A DNA stretch of 64,000 bases from Sphingomonas arenae (GTDB lineage Bacteria; Pseudomonadota; Alphaproteobacteria; Sphingomonadales; Sphingomonadaceae). The notes under the pieces were generated by a model, which saw only the letters and a list, made by a program, of their open reading frames with translations, was not told where the DNA came from and searched no databases. Of the stretch, positions 1 through 8,222 are shown piece by piece. The DNA lies in NCBI RefSeq assembly GCF_016924655.1, contig NZ_JAFFJU010000004.1, positions 1 through 64,000 on the forward strand, given 5' to 3'. A program made the translations under genes and the position numbers. Within the stretch, counting starts at the first letter, position 1; each line of letters begins with the position of its first letter.

Positions 1-199
1 CCTTGAACACTTCCTCCGCGCTGCCGAGGATGGTGGCGCCGGCCTTCTGGTAGGCGCTGTCCGGACAGTCGATGCCGCTGCCGGCTTTCGTCTCCACGAA
101 CAGCTCATGACCCGCGGCGATGAGTTCCTTGACGGAAGCCGGGGTCAGTCCGACACGGTACTCGTGGTTCTTGATTTCCTTGGGCACACCAATGCGCAT
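1..199 (-). CDS. ald: Alanine dehydrogenase, N-terminal part (runs off the window)
   Basis: Reading the minus strand from an ATG at 199 gives a protein starting MRIGVPKEIKNHEYRVGLTP, which is the typical alanine dehydrogenase start, followed by the AGHELFVETKAGSGIG-like stretch of the Rossmann-type N-terminal domain. The enzyme interconverts L-alanine with pyruvate and ammonia using NAD in the cytoplasm. Only about 66 codons are present, so the catalytic and NAD-binding parts lie outside the window. It is divergent from kup, with about 110 bases between them. The family call rests on the N-terminus alone. Confidence 0.85.
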   Translation of the reverse strand, partial: MRIGVPKEIKNHEYRVGLTPASVKELIAAGHELFVETKAGSGIDCPDSAYQKAGATILGSAEEVFK

Positions 200-312
200 G
201 GTTCGTTCACTCTCTTCGTGAAGGGATTCGCGCGGGCCTATAAACGCAGGGGTCAGGGACGCGCCAGCCAATTGCGGGAGCGAAACGCTCCTGCTAGGGC
301 GCCGCGCCAATC

Positions 313-2250
313 ATGAACGTCAGCGCAACCGGAGTGGCGGAGGACGCCAACCAAAGCCATGGCGGCCATGCACCGCAGGGGTCGTTGGCGAAGCTGGCGG
401 TCGGCGCCGTCGGCATTGTGTTCGGCGATATCGGAACGTCCCCGATCTACGCCTTTCGCGAAACCTTTGCGGGCCATCACCAGCTCGCCCCGGACGCCAT
501 GCACATCTACGGTGTCCTCAGCCTGATCTTCTGGTCGATGATGATCATCGTGACGCTGAAATATGTCATGATCATCATGCGTGCCGACAACAAGGGGGAG
601 GGCGGCAGCCTCGCGCTGCTCGCGCTGATCAACCGCTCGACCAGCGACAAGCGGCGGTGGACCGCCGGGATCGTCATGCTCGGCGTGTTCGCCACCGCCC
701 TGTTCTACGGCGATTCCATGATCACGCCCGCGGTTTCGGTGCTGTCCGCCGTGGAGGGTCTGACCACCGTCAACCCGGCGTTCGAACCGTTCGTCCTTCC
801 CCTCGCAGTCGGGATCCTGGTTGGACTGTTCGCGATCCAGTCGCGCGGGACCGCGAAGGTCGGAACGCTCTTCGGCCCGATCATGCTGGTCTACTTCCTC
901 ACTTTGGCGAGCCTCGGACTATTCCACATCTTCAAGCATCCGGCGGTGCTGTGGCACATGCTCAATCCGGGCAACGCGCTTGCCTTCTATATCGCCGAAC
1001 CACTGCCTGCCTTCATCGCCATGGGCTCCGTCGTCCTCGCCGTGACCGGAGCCGAAGCCCTCTATGCGGACATGGGCCACTTCGGCCGCCGCCCGATCCG
1101 CGTGTCGTGGCTCTATTTCGTCCTCCCCGCGCTGCTCCTGAACTACCTCGGCCAGGGCGCCATGCTGCTCAGCCAGTCGCCGGCCGAAGCGCTGGAAACG
1201 GTGAAGAACCCCTTCTTCTACCTCGCCGACGAAAACTTCCGCCTGCCGCTCGTCCTGCTCGCCACCTGTGCCACCATCATCGCGAGCCAGGCCGTGATCT
1301 CCGGCGCCTTCTCGGTCACGCAGCAGGCGATCCAGCTCGGCTTCATCCCGCGCCTGCGTATTCGCCACACCAGCGAGGAGGCGGCCGGCCAGATCTACAT
1401 CCCGGTGATCAACTGGGCGCTGATGGTGATGGTCATCCTGCTGGTGGTCACCTTCCAGAGCTCGTCCAACCTTGCCGCGGCGTATGGCATCGCGGTCACC
1501 GGCGCGATGTTCATCGACACGCTGCTGCTTTCGGTCGTGTTCTTTGCGCTTTGGAGGTGGCCGCGCTGGAAGGCCATTCCGCTGCTTGCCCTCTTCCTTT
1601 TCGTGGACGTGCTCTACTTCAGCGCCAACCTCATGAAGGTGCCGGCCGGGGGCTGGTTCCCGCTACTCGTCGGCGCAGTCGCCTTCACGCTGCTCACCAC
1701 CTGGGCCAAGGGCCGCAAGCTGATGCTTGATCGCATGGCGGAGGCCAGCCTCCCCATGGAGGTGTTCATCAAGTCCGCCGCGACCAGCGCGGCTCGCGTG
1801 CCGGGTACCGCCGTCTTCATGACCAGCTCGGCCAAGGGCGTGCCCCACGCGCTGCTGCACAACCTCAAGCACAACAAGGTGCTGCACGAGCGGGTCATGC
1901 TCCTGACCGTGCGGATCGAGGACGTGCCCTACGTCGCGGGCGAGGGCCGGATCCATACCGAGGACTACGGCGCAGGCTTCTTCCGCGTCGTTATTCGCTA
2001 CGGCTTCATGGAGGAAGTCGACGTCCCCGCGGAGCTCGAGAAGCTCCAGGGCTGCGGCCAGAGCTGCAAGATGATGGACACCAGCTTCTTCCTCGCGCGC
2101 CAGACCCTGCTCCCGTCATCCCGCCCTGGCATGGCGATTTGGCGCGAGCGGCTGTTCGCCTGGATGCTGCGCAATGCGGAAAGCGCCATGGAGTTCTTCA
2201 AGCTGCCGACGAACCGCGTCGTGGAATTGGGCAGCCAGGTCGAAATCTGA
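313..2250 (+). CDS. kup: Low-affinity potassium uptake protein, KUP/HAK family
   Basis: The 645-residue product is the usual length for a KUP potassium-proton symporter of the inner membrane. The segment [18 protein letters not shown] near residue 33 is the family hallmark in the first membrane helix. About twelve hydrophobic segments follow up to roughly residue 455, then a soluble C-terminal domain of about 190 residues. No strong Shine-Dalgarno sequence precedes the ATG; the ten bases before it (gcgccaatc) recur before the start of the next gene. KUP proteins supply K+ under acidic or low-salt conditions. The gene stands alone or with the following membrane protein gene. Confidence 0.96.
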   Translation: MNVSATGVAEDANQSHGGHAPQGSLAKLAVGAVGIVFGDIGTSPIYAFRETFAGHHQLAPDAMHIYGVLSLIFWSMMIIVTLKYVMIIMRADNKGEGGSLALLALINRSTSDKRRWTAGIVMLGVFATALFYGDSMITPAVSVLSAVEGLTTVNPAFEPFVLPLAVGILVGLFAIQSRGTAKVGTLFGPIMLVYFLTLASLGLFHIFKHPAVLWHMLNPGNALAFYIAEPLPAFIAMGSVVLAVTGAEALYADMGHFGRRPIRVSWLYFVLPALLLNYLGQGAMLLSQSPAEALETVKNPFFYLADENFRLPLVLLATCATIIASQAVISGAFSVTQQAIQLGFIPRLRIRHTSEEAAGQIYIPVINWALMVMVILLVVTFQSSSNLAAAYGIAVTGAMFIDTLLLSVVFFALWRWPRWKAIPLLALFLFVDVLYFSANLMKVPAGGWFPLLVGAVAFTLLTTWAKGRKLMLDRMAEASLPMEVFIKSAATSAARVPGTAVFMTSSAKGVPHALLHNLKHNKVLHERVMLLTVRIEDVPYVAGEGRIHTEDYGAGFFRVVIRYGFMEEVDVPAELEKLQGCGQSCKMMDTSFFLARQTLLPSSRPGMAIWRERLFAWMLRNAESAMEFFKLPTNRVVELGSQVEI

Positions 2251-2277
2251 GCGGCAACCCTGCGGGTCTTCTCGCAC

Positions 2278-2293
2278 GGGAAACTAGTTTCCC
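2278..2293. promoter_or_regulatory. 16-bp perfect palindrome between kup and the next gene
   Basis: The sequence GGGAAACTAGTTTCCC reads identically on both strands and has no spacer. It starts 28 bases after the kup stop and ends 20 bases before the next ATG. There is no T-tract, so it is not a terminator. A dyad of this size in a short intergenic gap looks like a dimeric regulator site, but no regulator is identified. Confidence 0.35.
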
Positions 2294-2313
2294 CGGCAGC
2301 GGTTGCGCCAATC

Positions 2314-2880
2314 ATGGAACAGATCTCCTCCTGGCTGGCCCCGGTCGCCACCACCATCGCCGCGCTGATGACCGCCTCGAACCTCGGCAGCCGCATGACC
2401 GGTTACGGCTTCATCGTCTTCACGGTCGGCTCCATCAGCTGGACCATTCTCGGCGTCGCGACAGATCAGACGAACCTCATCTGGCAGAACATCATCCTTA
2501 CCGCGCTCAACCTGTTCGGCGTCTGGCGCTGGCTGGGACGGCAGGCGAAGGTGGAGGACGGCGCCGCCAAGGCCGCGGAGGAGAGCGTCGCCCTGCCATC
2601 GGAGACCCTGTTCCCCGCGTCCAGCCTGGCCAGCGCCCGCGTGCTTGCCTGTGACGGAACGCCGCTCGGCACCACTGTGGACGCCATGATCGGCTGCGGC
2701 AGCGGCCGCCTCAATTACCTGGTGGTCGCCAAGGGCGGAGTCGCGGGGGTAGGGGAGACCTTCCGCAGGCTCGACTGGAGGAACGCTCGCCTGGACGACG
2801 GATCGGTCAAGAGCAGCCTCGACGAGCCGGCCTTCACGCGCCTTCCGGAGCTCGAGAAGGACAACTGGCCGGGCCGATGA
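2314..2880 (+). CDS. Small membrane protein with a PRC-barrel-like domain
   Basis: The 188-residue product has two or three hydrophobic segments in residues 5-75, then a charged linker, then a region around residues 108-170 with the pattern ARVLACDGTPLGTTVDAMI. That pattern resembles PRC-barrel domains, which bind RNA or scaffold proteins. The stop overlaps the start of the next gene (ATGA at 2877), so the two are probably translationally coupled. The PRC assignment is by pattern recognition only; the specific role is unknown. Confidence 0.65.
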   Translation: MEQISSWLAPVATTIAALMTASNLGSRMTGYGFIVFTVGSISWTILGVATDQTNLIWQNIILTALNLFGVWRWLGRQAKVEDGAAKAAEESVALPSETLFPASSLASARVLACDGTPLGTTVDAMIGCGSGRLNYLVVAKGGVAGVGETFRRLDWRNARLDDGSVKSSLDEPAFTRLPELEKDNWPGR

Positions 2881-3380
2881 GCGCCCTGATCATCACCGCG
2901 GAGCTCGGGCCGCAGGACTTCGCCTGGCTCGACACGCAACGAAGGGCCTATTTCCCACCAGAGCGCAACCAGCTCTCCGCCCACCTGACGATGTTCCATG
3001 CGCTTCCGCCCACTTCGGAAGCCGAGGTCCGGCGGGAGCTCGGCCGGCTGGCTGCAAACCCTGCGCCCCGGGCGCTGGTGGCCGGGCTCATGAACCTCGG
3101 CAGGGGCGTCGCCTACCGGATCGCCTCCGACGACCTCACCCGCATTCGCAACGAGCTTGCGGAGTGCTTCCGCGGTCTCCTCACCGCCCAGGATGCGCAG
3201 GGCTGGCGTCCGCATGTCACCATCATGAACAAGGCCGAACCCGCCGCCGCCAAGGCTCTGCTACGGAAGCTGGAAAGCACCTTCGCCCCCCGGCCACTCG
3301 CCGTCAGGGGCCTGGGTCTTCATCGCTACCTCGGCGGCCCGTGGGAGCCGCTCGGTAGCTGGTCGTTCCGTGGCCGTTAG
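2877..3380 (+). CDS. 2'-5' RNA ligase / cyclic phosphodiesterase-like protein (2H superfamily)
   Basis: The 167-residue product carries the two HxT motifs that define the 2H phosphoesterase superfamily: HLT at residues 36-38 and HVT at 113-115, spaced as in LigT-type proteins. Such enzymes hydrolyse or form 2',5'-phosphodiester or 2',3'-cyclic phosphate bonds in RNA. The ATG overlaps the stop of the upstream membrane protein gene. The 3' end is interleaved with the convergent DUF3775-like gene at a shared TTAG (3377-3380). The physiological substrate cannot be told from sequence. Confidence 0.85.
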   Translation: MSALIITAELGPQDFAWLDTQRRAYFPPERNQLSAHLTMFHALPPTSEAEVRRELGRLAANPAPRALVAGLMNLGRGVAYRIASDDLTRIRNELAECFRGLLTAQDAQGWRPHVTIMNKAEPAAAKALLRKLESTFAPRPLAVRGLGLHRYLGGPWEPLGSWSFRGR

Positions 3381-3796
3381 CTGAGGTCGCCGACCCCTTC
3401 GCAGGTCAGCTCGAAGGCGGCCATACCGGCCTCCAGGACCGAGGCGAGCATCGGCATGTCCATCAACTCGTCGATCGCGCCGCCCGCCCGGACCTCGTCC
3501 ATGGCCTCGCTCGTGGCCTCGTCCCAGTCGGCGGCATCGTAGGTTCCCTGTCCGACCCAGCAGAAGGCGAGCACTTCGGCCAGCTGGTCCTCGCCCAGAT
3601 CCTCGAAGGCTCCGGTCAGCTCTTCCTCGACTCCGCTGTTGATGTCGTCCTCGAGGACGGAAAGAGTGCCTTCGTCCTCATCATCAACGTTGTCCGCCGC
3701 TTCCGACTCGTCATACTCCCCGGGGGTCTGCGCTTCATATTCCCGCGCCCGCAGGATGATGCGGCAGAGCGTGTCGAGGGGTGTCAGCGGATCCAT
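3377..3796 (-). CDS. Acidic DUF3775-like hypothetical protein
   Basis: I chose the ATG at 3796 because a clear ggagag Shine-Dalgarno lies just upstream; an upstream in-frame start at 3823 lacks one and falls inside the predicted promoter. The 139-residue protein begins MDPLTPLDTLCRIILRAREY, has a strongly acidic linker (residues 25-60), and a C-terminal helical half with the pattern DQLAEVLAFCWVGQGTYDAA. This resembles the DUF3775 family of alphaproteobacteria, whose function is unknown. A perfect EcfG-type promoter lies 20-50 bases upstream, suggesting general stress control. Confidence 0.75.
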   Translation of the reverse strand: MDPLTPLDTLCRIILRAREYEAQTPGEYDESEAADNVDDEDEGTLSVLEDDINSGVEEELTGAFEDLGEDQLAEVLAFCWVGQGTYDAADWDEATSEAMDEVRAGGAIDELMDMPMLASVLEAGMAAFELTCEGVGDLS

Positions 3797-3822
3797 TCTT
3801 TCCTCTCCTGATGTGCTCGCCA

Positions 3823-3847
3823 AACGAGGAGTCAGCGAGCCGGTTCC
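3823..3847 (-). promoter_or_regulatory. Predicted EcfG (general stress sigma factor) promoter
   Basis: On the minus strand the sequence is GGAAC, 16 bases, then CGTT, which is the alphaproteobacterial EcfG/sigma-T consensus with optimal spacing. GGAAC occupies 3847-3843 and CGTT 3826-3823. The expected transcription start is about 20 bases before the DUF3775-like ATG at 3796, leaving room for its ggagag ribosome site. The exact match is seen in the sequence; use by EcfG is inferred. Confidence 0.75.
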
Positions 3848-3950
3848 GCGCGTTGACCACCGGCACGTCCCCGCTTATATGCCCGCCCGCGCCGTCTTGC
3901 GGCAGCCTTTTCTCTCTCGCTGTCGGCCCCGCGGCCGCGGCCTTTGGTGA

Positions 3951-4027
3951 GGCGGAGTAGCTCAGCTGGTTAGAGCAGCGGAATCATAATCCGCGTGTCG
4001 GGGGTTCAAGTCCCTCCTCCGCTACCA
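3951..4027 (+). tRNA. tRNA-Met (anticodon CAT), elongator type
   Basis: The 77-base sequence folds as a cloverleaf. The acceptor arms GGCGGAG and CTCCGCT pair with a G-U at the first position. The anticodon stem is gcgga/tccgc around loop atCATaa, the T arm contains ggTTCAAgt, and CCA is encoded. The G at position 1 and the D-arm sequence agTAGCTCAGCTGGTTAGAGC are elongator-like, not initiator-like. A tRNA-Ile2 with lysidine-modified CAT is the main alternative but fits less well. Confidence 0.95.
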
Positions 4028-4034
4028 ATCTTTC

Positions 4035-4086
4035 GTGAGCCAGACTTTCTGCCCGGTCGGTCAGTCGATCGGACGCTTTGGCTCAC
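4035..4086. repeat. Inverted repeat just downstream of tRNA-Met
   Basis: GTGAGCCA (4035-4042) and TGGCTCAC (4079-4086) are perfect 8-base complements around a 36-base GC-rich loop. They lie 8 bases after the tRNA CCA end. This could fold in the tRNA primary transcript as a processing or stop signal, but no T-tract follows. Confidence 0.3.
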
Positions 4087-4114
4087 CGCGTGGGACCGGC
4101 TCCGCCACGGACGT

Positions 4115-4486
4115 TCATCGCGCCACGCCCAGGATCCAGTCGTCCAGAGCCGCGCAACTGGCGGGATTGAGCCCTCTTCCTCTCGCTGCCTCAAGCCGCA
4201 CGGCAATAACCTCCTGCTGCAGCAGCGGCTCGTAAAACCGCACTCCGCATTCGCCGTCCTTTCGCCAACGGACGCTGGCAAAGGTCTTCACTCGGCCGAC
4301 GCGCAGGTTCAACTCGTCATCGACCTCCGGCAGCGTGTCGGCACGCAACCGCGCACCTGTGGCGGACATATCCACCAGGGTGGCTTCGTACGTCTTCGAC
4401 AAGGTGCTGAGAATCGCAATGAGCGGTGCCGCTTCGCGCTTCCCAGCACGTCGTCCGCCGCCCGACGATCTTCCAAACGCAACCAT
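4115..4486 (-). CDS. PilZ-domain protein (putative cyclic-di-GMP binding)
   Basis: The 123-residue product has the two PilZ signatures: an RxxxR box (R13-R17 in GRRAGKR) and D39-M-S-A-T-G44, a match to the (D/N)xSxxG motif. PilZ domains bind cyclic di-GMP and often control exopolysaccharide synthesis or motility. The gene lies 218 bases downstream of the exosortase/EpsI pair on the same strand. I chose the ATG at 4486 over a GTG one codon earlier. A role in surface polysaccharide control is inference from the domain and the neighbours. Confidence 0.85.
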   Translation of the reverse strand: MVAFGRSSGGGRRAGKREAAPLIAILSTLSKTYEATLVDMSATGARLRADTLPEVDDELNLRVGRVKTFASVRWRKDGECGVRFYEPLLQQEVIAVRLEAARGRGLNPASCAALDDWILGVAR

Positions 4487-4567
4487 CACAGGGCCCTACA
4501 CAACAGGCCCCCCCCGCACCGGCTGTTAAGAGCGGATGTGTTGCCTGATTCTTGCGGAGCTCGGTTA

Positions 4568-4587
4568 ATCGGATCGGATCGGATCGG
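4568..4587. repeat. Tandem pentamer repeat (ATCGG x4)
   Basis: Four perfect head-to-tail copies of ATCGG lie in the 217-base gap between the PilZ gene and epsI, upstream of the PilZ start on its strand. A second small direct repeat (CAGGCGAG, twice) follows at 4590-4607. The period of 5 is not a multiple of 3 and no gene is present, so length changes would be tolerated. Apart from these repeats I see nothing functional in 4487-4703. Confidence 0.6.
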
Positions 4588-4703
4588 GTCAGGCGAGGGC
4601 AGGCGAGATGCTTGCTCGTTGCGGCTTTCTTCTCGCCCATGTCGAACCAAAGGTAGCGCACGCCTCGTGCTGATCATGGACTTCTGCCGACACCAGGTCG
4701 ACG

Positions 4704-5393
4704 TTAAGGAACAAGGACTCGGCGGCTAGCCGGCGGCATCGCCTGCAGCATCTGCCGTGCAAAGTCGCTCATGACCTGAAATGCGCGTTCGCGGTTGGTG
4801 GAAACCATGGAGATGCGCAGCAAAACCGCGTCGGGGATCTTGCCCTTCAGGTTGTCGGTCGCGACCGCCATGCGCTGCTGCGCCCAGCTGACGGGAAGAT
4901 GGGTGCCGATCCGGGTCCAGTAAAGGATCTGCTCGTTCCGGGTATCTGCCGTGGCGGTCAAAGTGTTTGCGACCAGCGAGCCATGGCCGAGCGGCACCGT
5001 CATCGGCACCACGGCGGACAGTTTGTATCCGCCTGCGGGATAGCAGACCTCCGGACGATGGACCTGGAGCACGCCCGTCTGGCCGGCGCTCTGCGCGATC
5101 AGCAGCATGATCGAATCATCCCCGCTCGAATACACGCGGGTCAGCATCTGGCTGTAGAGCAGGCTCGAAAGCTGATCCTCAGGAGGGATGACGAGACCGC
5201 TGTTGCTTGCAAATTCCCAGGCGCCGAATCGCTTGGGAACAATGTCTTCGAGCTTCCGCTTGCCTAGGAAATCGATCCGCTCCGACGGCTGGCGCCACGC
5301 AGCCACGGCCGCGACCGCGGCGAAGCTGCCGCCAAGGAGGAACTTGCGGCGGTCGAGCGTCGCCCGCTGCGGTAGGGTAACTTCGGTGCTCAT
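4704..5393 (-). CDS. epsI: Exosortase-associated protein EpsI
   Basis: The 229-residue protein has an arginine-rich N-terminus and hydrophobic segment (RRKFLLGG, then residues 20-33) typical of an exported or membrane-anchored protein, and the EpsI family motif HRPEVCYPAGGY with Cys117. EpsI-family proteins accompany exosortases, sometimes fused to them, and are needed for exopolysaccharide and PEP-CTERM systems. The ATG overlaps the exosortase stop by four bases (ATGA at 5390-5393), so the pair is translationally coupled. The separate exosortase plus EpsI arrangement fits the V-type system common in sphingomonads. Confidence 0.88.
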   Translation of the reverse strand: MSTEVTLPQRATLDRRKFLLGGSFAAVAAVAAWRQPSERIDFLGKRKLEDIVPKRFGAWEFASNSGLVIPPEDQLSSLLYSQMLTRVYSSGDDSIMLLIAQSAGQTGVLQVHRPEVCYPAGGYKLSAVVPMTVPLGHGSLVANTLTATADTRNEQILYWTRIGTHLPVSWAQQRMAVATDNLKGKIPDAVLLRISMVSTNRERAFQVMSDFARQMLQAMPPASRRVLVP

Positions 5394-6283
5394 GCAGCAG
5401 CCTCGAGCGGAACAGGCCGATGGCGCCGGGCCGCGATACGGCCGTACAAGCTATCCAGCGCGAAGATCGTGACCAGCGCGACCGAGAACATCAGGAGCCC
5501 CGCAAAATCGTGCAGGAAGCCCTGCGCGGCCGCTTCACCCAGGTAATAGGTAATCAGGATCAGCACGATCACCCGGACGAAGTTCGAGAAGATGGCGACC
5601 GGGATCACCGCCAGCGAGACCAGCAGAAAGGCCACGAAGTTGTTGCGATGCCGCAGGTAGACGTAGAACAGACAGATCGCGCCGAGGCTGATGATGGAAT
5701 TCAAGCCTGCACAGGCCGCCGCGACCAGCAGCTCGAACTGCGCGATATAGATGTTCACGCCGGAACTGGCGATCGGATAGCCAAGTCCATGGAGGAGCGC
5801 GACGGCCCACTCGGAAATCGCGATCTTGATCGGCTGCGTTACGGCGGCGACGACCGTGTCGGGCGGGGGCAGCACCAGCGCTAGGTAGACAAGGGGGAAC
5901 CAGATTGCCCGCATGAAGGCGCCGCCGACCAGCAGGTAGATGCCGAGGAGGAGCGCCCCGTACATCGCCATCGCCTCGATCTCGAGGATCCCGGTGATCC
6001 GCGCGATCAGGAACACCGAGAGGAAAAACGCGATCCCGATCGCAGGGAGCCAGGGGCTCGGCATCGCGCGCTCCACCTTGGCGTCCTTGATCTCACGCAG
6101 CAGGAGCCAGATGCCGGTCGCCAGCACGATCGGCCCGTGACCGCCCTGTTCGGTGGTCCAGCTGAAGCGCGCCACGCCGATCAGCGTCGGAACGATCAGA
6201 ATTGCGCAGCCGAGCAGGAAGACGATGTCCGCCGTTGATAAACGGGGGAGTATCTTTCGTGGAGGATCTTTGACTAGAAGCAA
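5390..6283 (-). CDS. xrt: Exosortase (probably V-type), PEP-CTERM sorting enzyme
   Basis: The 297-residue polytopic membrane protein has the exosortase catalytic triad in order: Cys191 in AACAGLNS, Arg237 in FSNFVRV, and His258 in FLHDFAG. It has about eight hydrophobic helices. Exosortases cleave and probably transfer proteins carrying a C-terminal PEP-CTERM signal at the inner membrane; the likely substrates here are the two PEPxxWA proteins at 15620-16264 and 17690-18346. The start is uncertain: the longest frame uses a TTG at 6283 without a good ribosome site. It is divergent from a glycosyltransferase gene. Confidence 0.9.
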   Translation of the reverse strand: MLLVKDPPRKILPRLSTADIVFLLGCAILIVPTLIGVARFSWTTEQGGHGPIVLATGIWLLLREIKDAKVERAMPSPWLPAIGIAFFLSVFLIARITGILEIEAMAMYGALLLGIYLLVGGAFMRAIWFPLVYLALVLPPPDTVVAAVTQPIKIAISEWAVALLHGLGYPIASSGVNIYIAQFELLVAAACAGLNSIISLGAICLFYVYLRHRNNFVAFLLVSLAVIPVAIFSNFVRVIVLILITYYLGEAAAQGFLHDFAGLLMFSVALVTIFALDSLYGRIAARRHRPVPLEAAA

Positions 6284-6380
6284 TGGAGGATCTCGACTGC
6301 CTCTCGAGATAGAAGGAGTTGCAGGCTAGTAGCTCCCAGCGGTTCTGGCAATGGTTTAACCGGCTGTTCAGCCAAGGGAA

Positions 6381-7562
6381 GTGTCCGAAAAGGTGACGTT
6401 CTTCATCGCTGCCATTCTGCTGTTTCCGGGGTTCGTGACCCTGTTCTTTGTCGTCGAGGTTCTCGCAGGGCTGCGACGCGGCGGCGGGGCCAGCAGCGGG
6501 GGTTCGGTTGGGGAGCGTGCGACGGTGGTTGTTCCCGCACATGACGAAGCAACTGTGCTCGGCAAGACGCTGGATGCGCTGTTGAAAGCTCTGCCGGAGA
6601 ACGCCGACATCCTGGTCATCGCGGACAATTGCGCGGACGACACGGCGCAGGTCGCGCGGGTTCACGGCGTGCGCGTGGCAGAACGCCATGATCTTGAACG
6701 GCGGGGCAAAGGCTTCGCTCTCGATCATGCACGATCCGTTCTCGCAAAGGATCCGCCCGGGGTCATCGTCGTGGTCGATGCGGATTGCACCATCGAACCG
6801 GCGGACCTGCGGCATCTCGTGGAGGCCGCAGCCAGGACGGGCAGGCCAAGCCAGGCCATCAATCTTCTTCGGCCGGCTCCGTCAGGTCCTCCGATGGTGC
6901 AGATCTCGACCTTTGCTTTCATGCTGAAGAACGTGATCAGACAGCGCGGGCTGCAGCGGCTGGCCGGGCGGGTTCATCTGACCGGCACGGGGATGGCGCT
7001 CCCGTGGCCTCACTACGCGAGTGCCGACCTCGCGACCTCCAGCATCGTGGAGGACATTCGTCTCGGCTTCGAGCTCGCGGAGAGAGGCGCCGCGCCGCGG
7101 CTTGTCGAAGACGCAGTCATCTGGAGCAATCCCAGCACGGAAGGCGGAACCCTGGTGCAGCGAAAGCGGTGGGAAGGTGGGTTCATCGAGATGGCACGTC
7201 GCACGGCTCCCCGCGCCCTCGCTGCGGCTCTTCGGCGAGGGGATGCGCGTGGGTTCGCAGCGGCTCTGGACCTGTGCGTGCCGCCTCTTGCGCTTCTTGG
7301 CCTGATCAACGTGGCCCTTCTGTTGGCAACGACGGTCCTGACCGCGCTGGCCGGCAGTTCGTGGTGGCCGATTATTGTCTTCGCGGTACTTCTGGGAGCG
7401 ATGGGGGCCGTGGTTCTCGTGGCGTGGGCGCGAGAGGGCAGAGCGTTTCTCCCGGCGCGCGTGCTTCTGCGGCTGCCGATCTATCTCTTATGGAAACTGC
7501 CGCTCTATCTCGGGCTCGGCAGGCGCGGCACGCCGGCGGAATGGCTACGAACCGGACGGTGA
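6381..7562 (+). CDS. Family 2 glycosyltransferase, membrane-associated
   Basis: The 393-residue product starts at a GTG after an aagggaa ribosome site. It has an N-terminal membrane helix (6-31), then a GT-A domain with D133-A-D135 (metal binding), E224-D225 (catalytic base region) and Q260-RKR-W264, the QxxRW motif of processive GT2 enzymes. Two or three membrane helices close the protein (about 288-385). It probably transfers a sugar in exopolysaccharide assembly at the inner membrane. The last 18 bases overlap the convergent GT25 gene. Confidence 0.88.
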   Translation: MSEKVTFFIAAILLFPGFVTLFFVVEVLAGLRRGGGASSGGSVGERATVVVPAHDEATVLGKTLDALLKALPENADILVIADNCADDTAQVARVHGVRVAERHDLERRGKGFALDHARSVLAKDPPGVIVVVDADCTIEPADLRHLVEAAARTGRPSQAINLLRPAPSGPPMVQISTFAFMLKNVIRQRGLQRLAGRVHLTGTGMALPWPHYASADLATSSIVEDIRLGFELAERGAAPRLVEDAVIWSNPSTEGGTLVQRKRWEGGFIEMARRTAPRALAAALRRGDARGFAAALDLCVPPLALLGLINVALLLATTVLTALAGSSWWPIIVFAVLLGAMGAVVLVAWAREGRAFLPARVLLRLPIYLLWKLPLYLGLGRRGTPAEWLRTGR

Positions 7563-8222
7563 ATCCTGAGCGCGTCGCTGCACTCGGCGCTTAATGCGAC
7601 GCGCCTGGCCCGCTGCTTCCCGTAGAAGCGGAACACGATCGAAGAAGCGCAGTGGCGCGATGTCGGACCGCGACGGACGCTGAACGGCGATCGGCGGCAC
7701 GGCGAAGGTTGTCGGAACGTCCGGAAAGGACCGGCGGAACCAGACATAGGCGCCGTCGATCGGCGGAGGCGATGAATGGTCCAGCAATGCCGTCAGATAG
7801 GGCACCAGCGCCTTCGCAACGTCGGCGGAGAAGCCCATGCAGTGCGCGCCGATGATATCGCTGCCGAGGAGATCGCCGGGGGTTGCGGCCTCGTGACCGC
7901 CATAGAAGATGCCACCGACGCTCTCCGGATCCCCCGTCGGGAGCGCAGCCGTGAAGTCGGCGTCATCCTCCAGGATAAGCACGCTTGCACCCTTGCTTGC
8001 GGCTTCGCGCAGGACTGCCAGGTGGCTGAGGAACACGCCTTTTTCACCGCGGCGTCGGAACGGTTCCGGACTGTCGGGTGCTACCGCCGCGTGAAAAGAA
8101 ACCCGGGGATCCCGGGCAAGTCCGATCCGCCGCAGTTCGCGTTCCATCTGCTGTCGACGATCCGTGCGCTGCGGAAGGTTGATGATGCGGATGAACTCGA
8201 AGGCCGAAAGAGCGGGCTTCAT
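7545..8222 (-). CDS. Family 25 glycosyltransferase (LPS/EPS type)
   Basis: The 225-residue product shows the GT25 pattern: INLPQRTDRR at residues 14-23, GVFLSHLAVLREA at 62-74, and LEDDADF with E85-D86-D87 as the metal and nucleotide-sugar site. GT25 enzymes add sugars to lipopolysaccharide or capsule. Its start overlaps the stop of the upstream GT4 gene (8219-8222), forming a three-gene minus-strand unit with 8219-9439 and 9436-10440. The acceptor is unknown. Confidence 0.85.
   Translation of the reverse strand: MKPALSAFEFIRIINLPQRTDRRQQMERELRRIGLARDPRVSFHAAVAPDSPEPFRRRGEKGVFLSHLAVLREAASKGASVLILEDDADFTAALPTGDPESVGGIFYGGHEAATPGDLLGSDIIGAHCMGFSADVAKALVPYLTALLDHSSPPPIDGAYVWFRRSFPDVPTTFAVPPIAVQRPSRSDIAPLRFFDRVPLLREAAGQARRIKRRVQRRAQDSPSGS

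Noticed and set aside
301-325. Shared gcgccaatcatg before kup and before the gene at 2314 as a regulatory repeat
   Set aside because: The match is about 12 bases including the start codon and is not an established signal; it may be chance or a weak initiation context.
4568-4607. ATCGG pentamers as a CRISPR or iteron array
   Set aside because: The units are only 5 bases with no spacers and no cas or replication genes nearby; kept only as a simple repeat.
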